DNA of 8,944 nucleotides from Acidimicrobiia bacterium (GTDB lineage Bacteria > Actinomycetota > Acidimicrobiia > IMCC26256 > PALSA-555). The DNA is taken from assembly GCA_022865365.1 (NCBI GenBank), contig JALHSW010000328.1, forward strand, positions 1 through 8,944, in the 5' to 3' direction. The translations under genes were made by a program, and so were the position numbers. Shown in pieces: positions 1-6,148 of the stretch. The notes beneath the pieces are model-generated. The model was given only the letters and a program-made list of their open reading frames with translations. It was not told where the DNA came from and did not search any database. Each line of letters starts with the position of its first letter. Position 1 is the first letter of the stretch.

Positions 1-1278
1 ATCGAGCGGGTGCTCGAGACCCACGTCCACGCCGATTTCCTGTCGGGGCATCTCGAGCTCGCGGACCGGACCGGCGCCAAGATCTCGTACGGCGACGCCG
101 CGATCGGCATCGAGTTCGACTACGAACCACTCGCAGACGGGCAACGACTCTCGCTCGGCGCGGTGACCCTCGAGATCCGGGCGACCCCGGGCCACACGCC
201 CGAGTCGGTCGCGATCGTGGTGTGGGAGCGACCCGAGGACACGGAGCCGTACGCGGTCCTCACCGGCGACACGCTCTTCATCGGCGACGTCGGGCGGCCC
301 GACCTGCTCTCGTCGATCGGCGTGAGCGCCGACGAGCTCGCCCGTCGGCTCTACCACTCGATCCACGAGCAGCTCCTCACCCTGCCCGACGAGACGCGGG
401 TCTTCCCGGCGCACGGCGCGGGGTCCGCGTGCGGCAAGCAGCTCTCGACCGAGAAGCAGTCGACGATCGGTGAGCAGCGCCTGGTCAACTACGCGCTCCA
501 GCCGATGCCCGAGGACGACTTCGTCCGGGTGGTGACCGAGGGCCAGCCCACGGCCCCCGGCTACTTCGCATTCGATGCGGCGCGCAACCGGGAGGCGCGC
601 CCGATCCTCGACGAGGAGCACCCTCCACCCGCGGTCTCCCTCGACGAGCTGCTCGACACGCAGTCCCGGGGCGCCGCGGTCCTCGACACCAGAGATCCGA
701 TGGACTTCGCGGCCGGGCACCTGCGTGGAAGCGTCAACGTCGACCTGCAGGGTCGTTTCTCGGAGTGGACCGGCGACGTGCTCGACCACGCGACCCACAT
801 CGTCCTCGTGGGCAACCCCGGCACGGAGCTCGAGGCCAAGGTCCGCCTCGGGAGGATCGGCTTCGATAACGTCGTGGGGTACCTCGACGACGCCCACGTC
901 GCACTGGCGACGCGCCCCGAGGTGACCGAGCGCTCCTCGCGCCTCACGGCACGCGAGCTCGAAGCGCGACGGCGCGACCTCCCGAACCTGCAGGTGCTCG
1001 ACGTCCGTAATCCGGGCGAGGTCGCGCTCGGTGCGATTCCCGGCTCCCGGTCGGTGCCGCTGCCGAAGCTGCTCGACGCGCTCGACGCGCTCGACCGAGG
1101 CGCGCCCACCGTCGTGTACTGCGGCGGCGGTGCCCGCTCCGCGATCGGGGCGAGCGTCCTCGCCGGGCGTGGCTTCGCCGACGTCTCCGATCTCCTCGGC
1201 GGATTCGAGGCGTGGAAGGCCGAGACCACCGGAGCCCGCATCAACCCGCCCATCGCGAGCGAACCTCCGAGGAGCTGA
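1..1278 (+). CDS. CstB-like persulfide dioxygenase with pseudo-rhodanese and rhodanese domains (5' end missing)
   Basis: The frame is open from the first base, so the true start lies upstream; an internal GTG at 10 is unlikely to be the start because it would cut into the metal motif. Residues are counted from base 1. The metallo-beta-lactamase domain shows THVHADF (H8, H10, D12), GHTPES (H65), GDTLFIGDVGRPDL (D90) and PAHGAGSACG (H138, C144), the signature of iron-dependent persulfide dioxygenases of the ETHE1 group. A first rhodanese-like domain (about 208-303) has VGNPGTE at 270-276 where a catalytic cysteine loop should be, so it is probably inactive. A second (about 312-408) has an intact CGGGARS loop with C374. 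This order of dioxygenase, dead rhodanese and live rhodanese is that of Staphylococcus CstB, which oxidises persulfides and makes thiosulfate in the cytoplasm. The next gene, another rhodanese, follows after 3 bp. Domain calls are firm; the exact substrate is inferred. Confidence 0.88.
   Translation: MERVLETHVHADFLSGHLELADRTGAKISYGDAAIGIEFDYEPLADGQRLSLGAVTLEIRATPGHTPESVAIVVWERPEDTEPYAVLTGDTLFIGDVGRPDLLSSIGVSADELARRLYHSIHEQLLTLPDETRVFPAHGAGSACGKQLSTEKQSTIGEQRLVNYALQPMPEDDFVRVVTEGQPTAPGYFAFDAARNREARPILDEEHPPPAVSLDELLDTQSRGAAVLDTRDPMDFAAGHLRGSVNVDLQGRFSEWTGDVLDHATHIVLVGNPGTELEAKVRLGRIGFDNVVGYLDDAHVALATRPEVTERSSRLTARELEARRRDLPNLQVLDVRNPGEVALGAIPGSRSVPLPKLLDALDALDRGAPTVVYCGGGARSAIGASVLAGRGFADVSDLLGGFEAWKAETTGARINPPIASEPPRS
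1269..1274 (+). promoter_or_regulatory. Ribosome binding site for the stand-alone rhodanese
   Basis: GAGGAG lies 7 bases before the GTG at 1282 and inside the last codons of the upstream gene. It supports the GTG start and translational linkage of the two sulfur genes. Confidence 0.7.
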
Positions 1279-1281
1279 CCC

Positions 1282-1641
1282 GTGTCCGAGTCCCAGCTCC
1301 CTGAGCCCCCGATCCCCGAGGTACAGGTCGACGAAGCGCGACGCCGCGTTGACGCCGGCGCGGTGCTCCTCGACGTGCGCGAGCCCGACGAGTGGCGGGC
1401 CGGCCACGCCGAGGGCGCGCAGTGGATCCCGATGGCTGAGGTGGCGAGCCGCCAGGTCGAGATCCCCGCTGGCCGTGACGTCGTCGTGATCTGCCGATCG
1501 GGGGCCCGCTCAGGCCGAGTGACCGAGGCGCTGGTCCAGGGCGGCCACGACGCCGTCAACCTCGCGGGCGGAATGCAGGCGTGGGCGGGGGCGGGTCTCC
1601 CGGTCGTCACCGACGACGGCAGCCCCGGCACCGTCGCCTGA
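1282..1641 (+). CDS. Single-domain rhodanese sulfurtransferase
   Basis: This 119-residue cytoplasmic protein is one rhodanese domain. It has the family start V-LLDVREPDEWRAGH (about 28-42), where the DVRE-EW-GH pattern is typical, and an active loop CRSGARS at 71-77 with catalytic cysteine C71. The end of the fold, NLAGGMQAWAGAGLPV, is also standard. Such proteins carry a sulfane sulfur as a cysteine persulfide and pass it to an acceptor. The GTG start is chosen because GAGGAG sits 7 bases upstream and the previous stop is only 3 bp away. The position next to a CstB-like enzyme suggests it supplies or accepts persulfide in the same pathway. Similar small rhodaneses also serve in other sulfur transfer, so the partner is an inference. 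Confidence 0.9.
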   Translation: MSESQLPEPPIPEVQVDEARRRVDAGAVLLDVREPDEWRAGHAEGAQWIPMAEVASRQVEIPAGRDVVVICRSGARSGRVTEALVQGGHDAVNLAGGMQAWAGAGLPVVTDDGSPGTVA

Positions 1642-1656
1642 TCCGGCGAAACGGCA

Positions 1657-1676
1657 CGGCCCGATCGCCTGGGCCG
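1657..1676 (+). terminator. Possible stem-loop after the sulfur operon
   Basis: CGGCCC (1657-1662) can pair with GGGCCG (1671-1676) around an 8-base loop, 15 bases after the rhodanese stop. There is no T-tract, so an intrinsic terminator of the classical type is not shown. The right arm overlaps the start of the tandem repeat by five bases. The stem is short and could be chance in DNA this rich in GC. Confidence 0.25.
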
Positions 1677-1710
1677 GAGGGACTTGGCCGGAGGGACTTG
1701 GCCGGAACTT
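1672..1710. repeat. 14-bp tandem repeat, 2.8 copies
   Basis: Two perfect copies of GGCCGGAGGGACTT (1672-1685 and 1686-1699) are followed by an 11-bp copy lacking GGG (1700-1710). It lies in the 183-bp gap between the rhodanese and the DDGYEY-repeat protein, about 115 bp before that start codon. The rest of the gap (1711-1812) shows no convincing promoter or gene. Confidence 0.9.
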
Positions 1711-1812
1711 GGCAGTTTCCGCGTACTCCCGAGGCGTCGGGACAAGAAGACTCCTTCTCAGGGTCGTCACATCTCTCATGAGTTGACTGAGCCCGACAAC
1801 CCCCCGGCCGTC

Positions 1813-1818
1813 AAGGAG
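1813..1818 (+). promoter_or_regulatory. Ribosome binding site that decides the start of the DDGYEY-repeat protein
   Basis: AAGGAG lies 6 bases before the ATG at 1825. The reading frame stays open upstream to about 1684, but only this ATG has a good site and is followed by a sensible charged N-terminus and membrane segment. Confidence 0.75.
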
Positions 1819-1824
1819 CACCAC

Positions 1825-2202
1825 ATGACCACGCCACCGCGTGAGCCCCTCCCGGGCGCACGAGCCCGCAAGAACCGAGCGCAGGCTCGCAAGGCGCGCT
1901 TTCGCACGAGTCGGACGGTCGCCGCCGTCACCAGCGCGACCGCCGCCGTTGCCCTCGCGGTCGCAATGGCCGTTGGCGGGTCGACGGGAGCGACGGCAAC
2001 CACCACGTCGAAGAGCGCCACCGCGGTGCAGCAGAGCAGCAGCGGTTCGGGAAGCACGACGTACTCCGACGACGGATACGAGTACGACGACGGATACGAG
2101 TACGACGACGGATACGGGTACGACGACTCGAGCAGCGCGGCCACGCCGAGCTCCTCATCGAGCTCGTCGAGCTCGTCCGACACGACGACGCGGGGAAGCT
2201 GA
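1825..2202 (+). CDS. Small membrane-anchored or secreted protein with DDGYEY repeats and polyserine tail
   Basis: I do not recognise a named family for this 125-residue protein. Residues 10-30 are strongly basic (about ten Arg/Lys). Residues 31-50 form an Ala/Val-rich hydrophobic segment that should act as a signal anchor or signal peptide, placing the rest outside the membrane. A Ser/Thr/Gly/Ala linker (51-80) leads to three copies of DDGYEY (82-99, the last one DDGYGY) plus a final DD. The end is a run of ten serines (109-118) and a short tail. The outer part is acidic and tyrosine-rich with no cysteine or histidine, so it is not a c-type cytochrome. It precedes a ferric-reductase-like haem protein by 92 bp, which suggests a shared job in electron transfer or metal handling at the envelope. 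Metal binding by the Asp/Tyr/Glu repeats is speculation. Existence as a gene is well supported by the start site and composition. Confidence 0.75.
   Translation: MTTPPREPLPGARARKNRAQARKARFRTSRTVAAVTSATAAVALAVAMAVGGSTGATATTTSKSATAVQQSSSGSGSTTYSDDGYEYDDGYEYDDGYGYDDSSSAATPSSSSSSSSSSDTTTRGS
2068..2127 (+). repeat. 18-bp in-frame coding repeat (3.3 copies)
   Basis: The unit GACGACGGATACGAGTAC occurs at 2068-2085 and 2086-2103, and at 2104-2121 with GGG replacing GAG, then GACGAC. It encodes DDGYEY. The near-identity at DNA level, including third positions, points to recent duplication. Gain or loss of a unit would keep the reading frame. Confidence 0.92.
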
Positions 2203-2221
2203 CCCGGCGGTGCCCGACTCT

Positions 2222-2291
2222 CTGATGCCCACTCCCTGATGCCCACTCCCTGATGCCCACTCCCTGATGCCCACTCCCTGATGCCCACTGC
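2222..2291 (+). repeat. 14-bp tandem array, five copies, forming a chain of overlapping mini-ORFs
   Basis: Four perfect copies of CTGATGCCCACTCC (2222-2277) and a fifth ending GC (2278-2291) are followed by CTGATG, whose ATG at 2295 is the start of the next gene. Each unit holds an ATG (2225, 2239, 2253, 2267, 2281) that opens four codons (MPTP, or MPTA in the last) and ends at a TGA overlapping the next ATG as TGATG. The last TGA (2293-2295) overlaps the start codon at 2295. The array fills most of the 92-bp gap between two genes. There are no spacers, so it is not CRISPR. Whether the mini-ORFs are translated is unknown. Confidence 0.93.
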
Positions 2292-2294
2292 CTG

Positions 2295-2873
2295 ATGGTC
2301 GGTGCACTGAACGTCTCGTGGCTCGTCGCCCGCTCCTCGGGTGTCGTCGCGTGGGCGCTGATCGTCGCGTCGGCGGCCTGGGGACTGCTGCTCGCTACTC
2401 GTGTCCTCGGACGCAAGGCGTCACCGGCCTGGCTGCTCTCGCTCCACCGGTTCCTCGGCGCGCTCGCCGTCGTCTTCACCGTCGTGCACGTCGTCGCGAT
2501 CGTCGCCGACGAGTACCTCGACTTCGGGTTGACCGACGTGCTCGTTCCCTTCGCGTCGTCATGGGAACCGTTCGCGGTGGCGCTCGGCATCGTCGGCATG
2601 TACCTGCTCGCGGCCGTGCAGATCACGTCACTCCTGCGCACCCACATGTCGCAGACCGCGTGGCGGCGGGTGCACCTCCTCAGCTACGCACTGTTCGCGA
2701 CCACCACGGTGCACGCGCTCATGGCCGGCACCGACGCCAATGCGTTGCTCCCGACGGGCGTGGCGGTCATCTTCGGCGCGGCCGCCGTGTTCACGGGCGC
2801 CACGATGTGGTGGGCTCGCACCGAGGCGACGCGCACAGGAAGCTCCGTCGTGAAGGCCCGCGTCAACGCCTGA
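2295..2873 (+). CDS. Ferric-reductase-like transmembrane b-haem protein
   Basis: This 192-residue protein has about five membrane segments (roughly 13-34, 48-70, 92-113, 127-146, 151-174). Two histidine pairs, H51/H65 and H127/H140, are spaced 14 and 13 residues, the same spacing as the two-haem ligands of NADPH oxidase/ferric reductase proteins. It should therefore carry two b haems and move electrons across the membrane. No FAD- or NAD(P)H-binding domain is present, so it resembles short forms such as MsrQ/YedZ and needs a separate electron donor and acceptor, none of which is in this window. The ATG at 2295 has no Shine-Dalgarno site. It lies at the edge of the tandem array and overlaps the stop of the last mini-ORF, which may let ribosomes reinitiate there. 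The fold and haem ligands are well supported; the substrate is not known. Confidence 0.83.
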   Translation: MVGALNVSWLVARSSGVVAWALIVASAAWGLLLATRVLGRKASPAWLLSLHRFLGALAVVFTVVHVVAIVADEYLDFGLTDVLVPFASSWEPFAVALGIVGMYLLAAVQITSLLRTHMSQTAWRRVHLLSYALFATTTVHALMAGTDANALLPTGVAVIFGAAAVFTGATMWWARTEATRTGSSVVKARVNA

Positions 2874-2934
2874 AGCCCCTCAGGACGCCCGAACCTCCCG
2901 GAAGTGCGGGTGTGTGCCCTTGCCTACCCGTCGG

Positions 2935-2940
2935 TAACCT
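2935..2940 (+). promoter_or_regulatory. Possible -10 box for leaderless glpD transcription
   Basis: TAACCT fits TANNNT and ends 6 bases before the ATG at 2947, the usual spacing when transcription begins at the start codon itself. glpD has no Shine-Dalgarno site, which fits a leaderless message. No clear -35 box is seen. The 73-bp gap before glpD shows nothing else I can support. Confidence 0.4.
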
Positions 2941-2946
2941 GGCCTC

Positions 2947-4611
2947 ATGGCCCCGAACGCCCCCGGCCGGGCCGCCTCCGAGCGGTCCGCCTCGCTCCAG
3001 CGCCTCGGTGACGGGGAGTTCGACGTCCTCGTCATCGGTGGCGGCATCACAGGAGCGGGCTGCGCGCTCGATGCGGCGAGCCGCGGCCTGCGGACCGCCC
3101 TCGTCGAACGCGACGACTTCGCGTCGGGTACCTCGTCGAAGTCCTCGAAGCTGGTGCACGGCGGGATCCGCTACCTCCAGCAGAAGGAGTTCGCACTCGT
3201 CTACGAGGGACTCCACGAGCGCCAGCTCGCACTCCGGAACGCACCGCACCTCGTGCGCGTCCTCCCCTTCCTCATCCCGATCCTCACCCGCGACGGTCTG
3301 GTCGACCGTCGCGTCGCCCGAGCGCTCGGTGGGGCCATGTGGATGTACGACCTCACCGGCGGCATCCGCATCAAGAAGACGCACAAGCGCATCGACAAGG
3401 ACGAAGCCCTGCGGCACATGCCGACGTTGCGTCGCGACAACCTCGCGAGCGCGTATCTCTACTACGACGCGCGAGCCGACGATGCCCGACTCACGCTTGC
3501 CATCGCCCGCACCGCAGCCGAGCACGGCGCGACAGTCGCGAACTACGCACCGGTCACAGGCCTCCTGAAGGACGCACACGGGAACATCAGGGGAGCGAGG
3601 GTCGAGGCAGACGGTTCGACCATCGAGGTGCGGGCGCGCGTCGTGATCAACGCCACCGGAGTGTGGTCCGACCAGGTGCGCACCATGGACGAAGGGGCCG
3701 ATCCTGCCTCGATCCGGCCGGCCAAGGGCATCCACATCACGGTGCCCTGGGCGAAGGTCCGCAACGACATCGCCGCGATCGTGCCGGTCCCCAAGGACAA
3801 GCGCTCGGTCTTCGTCGTGCCGTGGGGCGACTCCACGTACGTGGGCACGACCGACACCGACTACGACGGCCCGATCGACGACCCGCAGTGCACCCCCGAC
3901 GACATCGCGTACCTGCTGCGCGCGCTGAACTTCGCGATCGAGGAGCCAGTGACGACGGACGACGTCGTCGGTACCTGGGCCGGTCTCCGGCCACTCCTTC
4001 GCAGCGCCGATACCGAGCGCACCGCCGACCTCTCCCGCCGCCACGGCGTGCGCGTCTCGGAGAGCGGCGTCATCACGATCACCGGCGGCAAGCTCACGAC
4101 CTACCGGCGCATGGCTGCCGACACCGTCGACCAGGCGTCGCGGGTGCTCGGGCGCCGTACCCGGTGCCGCACGAAGAAGATCGCCGTCATCGGCGCCGAG
4201 GGCTACGACGCACCGCCCGAGACGATGGAACCCAGCCGCCACGAGCACCTCTCCGGCCGCTACGGGACCGAGAGCCAAGCGGTGCTCGACCTGGTCGCCG
4301 ACGATCGCGAGCTGGATGAAGCACTCGTCCCCGGCTTGCCGTACCTGCGGGCCGAGGCCGTGCACGCCGTGCGTCACGAGATGGCACGCACGCTCGACGA
4401 CGTCCTCTCGCGCCGCACGCGAGCGCGGCTCCTCGCGCGCGACGCATCGGCTGCCGCCGCAGAGTCGGTCGCGATGCTCATCGGTCCCGAGCTCGGCTGG
4501 GACGCCGACGAATCGGCGCGACAGGTCGACGCCTACCGCGCCGCCGTGAAGCACGAGCGAGAGTCGGCCGGCCTCCCCGAGACGGCCCTCGACGCGTCCC
4601 TGGGCGCCTGA
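2947..4611 (+). CDS. glpD: FAD-dependent glycerol-3-phosphate dehydrogenase
   Basis: The 554-residue product oxidises sn-glycerol 3-phosphate to dihydroxyacetone phosphate and passes electrons from FAD to quinone at the inner face of the membrane. The dinucleotide-binding loop VIGGGITGAG is at 29-38, and the ERDDFASGTSSKSSKLVHGGIRYL region at 54-77 is the family hallmark. Residues matching the known active site are present: R75, H263 (KGIHITVP), R348 (GLRPLL), SRRH around 363-366 and K382 (GGKLTTYR). The C-terminal helical domain (about 430-530) is complete and the length is normal. The ATG at 2947 starts about 25 residues before the FAD fold and lies next to a possible leaderless promoter. 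It is the first gene of a three-gene operon, with the flavoprotein gene beginning 7 bp after its stop. Nothing looks damaged, so normal activity is likely. Confidence 0.95.
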   Translation: MAPNAPGRAASERSASLQRLGDGEFDVLVIGGGITGAGCALDAASRGLRTALVERDDFASGTSSKSSKLVHGGIRYLQQKEFALVYEGLHERQLALRNAPHLVRVLPFLIPILTRDGLVDRRVARALGGAMWMYDLTGGIRIKKTHKRIDKDEALRHMPTLRRDNLASAYLYYDARADDARLTLAIARTAAEHGATVANYAPVTGLLKDAHGNIRGARVEADGSTIEVRARVVINATGVWSDQVRTMDEGADPASIRPAKGIHITVPWAKVRNDIAAIVPVPKDKRSVFVVPWGDSTYVGTTDTDYDGPIDDPQCTPDDIAYLLRALNFAIEEPVTTDDVVGTWAGLRPLLRSADTERTADLSRRHGVRVSESGVITITGGKLTTYRRMAADTVDQASRVLGRRTRCRTKKIAVIGAEGYDAPPETMEPSRHEHLSGRYGTESQAVLDLVADDRELDEALVPGLPYLRAEAVHAVRHEMARTLDDVLSRRTRARLLARDASAAAAESVAMLIGPELGWDADESARQVDAYRAAVKHERESAGLPETALDASLGA

Positions 4612-4618
4612 GCTGGCA

Positions 4619-6148
4619 ATGAGTGGGATCGCAGCTCGAAGGGGCTCGCCCACACCGCCGATCGCGCTGGCGCGCGACGCGGCCGCAGTCACCGCCCGCC
4701 TCGACACCGGATTCGTCGACGTCGACGACGCGTGCCTCGAGCGGCTGCGCGGAGCGTGCGCTTCGGTCACCACGGATCCGGCCACGCTCACCGAAGCGAG
4801 CCGTGACTGGTGGCCACTGGCGATGATCTGGGCGCTCGACGGCGAAGTCGCGGCCCGCGCCGCCGCCGTCGCGGCACCGACATCGGCGGCCGAGGTCGTC
4901 GCGGTGCTCCGCGTGTGCAACGAGGTCGGTGTGCCCGTCACCGCAGCAGGCGGACGCAGCGGCGTGTGCGGTGCGAGCGTGCCGCTCTACGGCGGGGTCG
5001 TGCTCGACCTGTGCGGGCTCAACGGGATCGTCGACGTCGACACCGAGTCGATGGTGCTCGACGTGCGGCCCGGCACCTTCGGCGACGTGCTCGAGGACGA
5101 GCTGCGTTCGTCGTACGGAGTGACCGTCGGCCACTGGCCCCAGTCCGTCGATCTCTCGACGGTGGGCGGCTGGCTGGCGTGCCGCGGGGCGGGGCAGTAC
5201 TCCACCCGCTACGGCAAGATCGAGGACATGGTCGTCGGCATCGACGTCGCCCTTGCCGACGGACGCACGATCACCACGGGTGGCGCACCGCGCGCTGCGG
5301 TCGGACCCGACCTCACCCAGCTCTTCGTCGGGAGTGAAGGCACCCTCGGGATCATCACCGGCGCCCGACTCCGGATCCACCCGGTTCCGAGCGCGGAGCG
5401 GCGGTCCGCCTACCGATGCCCGTCGTTCGAGGCCGGCCTCGACGCGTGCCGAAGGATCATGCGACGGGGAGCCACGCCGGCCGTTCTCCGCCTCTACGAC
5501 TCGATCGAAGGGAACCGCAACTTCCAGACGGGCGAAGACGTGCATCCGCTCCTCGTGCTCGACGAAGGCGACCCGCGTGTGATCGACGCCGTCATGGCGA
5601 TCGTGAGCGAGGAGTGCGACGGGGCGTCGGACCTCGACGGCAACGATCTGCTCGCGCGGTGGCTCGAGCACCGCAACGACGTCTCGGCGCTCGAAGCACT
5701 CATCTCGCGCGGCTACGTGGTCGACACCATGGAGGTCGCCGGACGTTGGCGCGACCTCCCGGGAATCTACGCGGCGGCGACCGACGCGCTCACGGGCATC
5801 GAGCACACGATGGTGGCGTCGGCTCACCAGTCACACTCCTATCTCGACGGCGCGTGTCTCTACTTCACCTTCGCCGGCCAACCGCCGCCGGACGAGCGCG
5901 AGGCGTACTACCGCGACGCGTGGGACGCCGGGACGCGCGCCGTGCTCGACAACGGCGGCACGCTCAGCCATCACCACGGTGTCGGGCTCAACCGTGCCCG
6001 CTACGTACGCGAAGCACTCGGGGATGCGTTCGACGTGCTGGCCGCAGCGAAGGAGGCGCTCGATCCTCGCGGCATCCTCAACCCCGGCAAGCTCGGCCTC
6101 GCGAGCCCCTTCGGCCCCAGTCCCGCCTGGCCCGAGGCCGATGGCTGA
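4619..6148 (+). CDS. FAD-binding oxidoreductase resembling alkyldihydroxyacetonephosphate synthase
   Basis: This 509-residue flavoprotein belongs to the vanillyl-alcohol oxidase/GlcD superfamily. The FAD domain (about 80-258) has AAGGRSGVCGAS (109-120), GHWPQSVDLSTVGGWLA (171-187), a QYSTRYGKIEDMV segment (193-205) and LFVGSEGTLGIIT (235-247). The substrate domain ends with SHHHGVG (His 451-453) and DPRGILNPGKLG. The GGWLA-STRYGKIED block and the His-triplet motif are closer to alkyl-DHAP synthase than to glycolate or lactate oxidases. That enzyme swaps the acyl group of acyl-DHAP for a fatty alcohol, making the ether bond of ether lipids. Being sandwiched between glpD and a glycerol-kinase-like gene fits a DHAP-type substrate. 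The start has no clear ribosome site and probably depends on coupling to glpD 7 bp upstream. The family is firm; the reaction is an inference, and a plain hydroxyacid dehydrogenase is the main alternative. Confidence 0.85.
   Translation: MSGIAARRGSPTPPIALARDAAAVTARLDTGFVDVDDACLERLRGACASVTTDPATLTEASRDWWPLAMIWALDGEVAARAAAVAAPTSAAEVVAVLRVCNEVGVPVTAAGGRSGVCGASVPLYGGVVLDLCGLNGIVDVDTESMVLDVRPGTFGDVLEDELRSSYGVTVGHWPQSVDLSTVGGWLACRGAGQYSTRYGKIEDMVVGIDVALADGRTITTGGAPRAAVGPDLTQLFVGSEGTLGIITGARLRIHPVPSAERRSAYRCPSFEAGLDACRRIMRRGATPAVLRLYDSIEGNRNFQTGEDVHPLLVLDEGDPRVIDAVMAIVSEECDGASDLDGNDLLARWLEHRNDVSALEALISRGYVVDTMEVAGRWRDLPGIYAAATDALTGIEHTMVASAHQSHSYLDGACLYFTFAGQPPPDEREAYYRDAWDAGTRAVLDNGGTLSHHHGVGLNRARYVREALGDAFDVLAAAKEALDPRGILNPGKLGLASPFGPSPAWPEADG

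Noticed and set aside
1704..1727. ECF-sigma-like promoter, GGAACTT followed by CGTACT
   Set aside because: The gap from GGAAC to CGT is 13 bases, shorter than the 15-17 usual for such promoters, and the GGAACTT arises from the degenerate third repeat unit.
1778..1786. Minimal upstream ORF ATG-AGT-TGA before the small protein gene
   Set aside because: A single start-codon-stop triplet set without a good ribosome site is expected often by chance, and nothing links it to 1825.
1684..1824. N-terminal extension of the DDGYEY-repeat protein starting from TTG at 1684
   Set aside because: It would begin inside the tandem repeat with a poorly spaced ribosome site. The ATG at 1825 has AAGGAG 6 bases upstream and a normal anchor sequence.
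2222..2291. CRISPR-like array
   Set aside because: The 14-bp units are directly joined with no spacers, and no cas gene is nearby.
2863..4941. A 692-codon open frame on the - strand opposite glpD
   Set aside because: GC-rich genes often leave long open frames on the opposite strand. Its translation is Arg/Val/Gly-rich with no family motif, while the + strand gives a complete GlpD.
4478..5827. Long - strand open frame opposite the flavoprotein gene
   Set aside because: It is compositionally a shadow, full of Arg, Asp and Val without motifs, while the + strand protein matches a known flavoprotein family throughout.
5979..6140. Earlier in-frame start of the FGGY kinase
   Set aside because: It would overlap the flavoprotein by 170 bp and add a low-complexity leader. 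The ATG at 6141 places the ATP-binding VDVGTS motif at the usual distance from the N-terminus.
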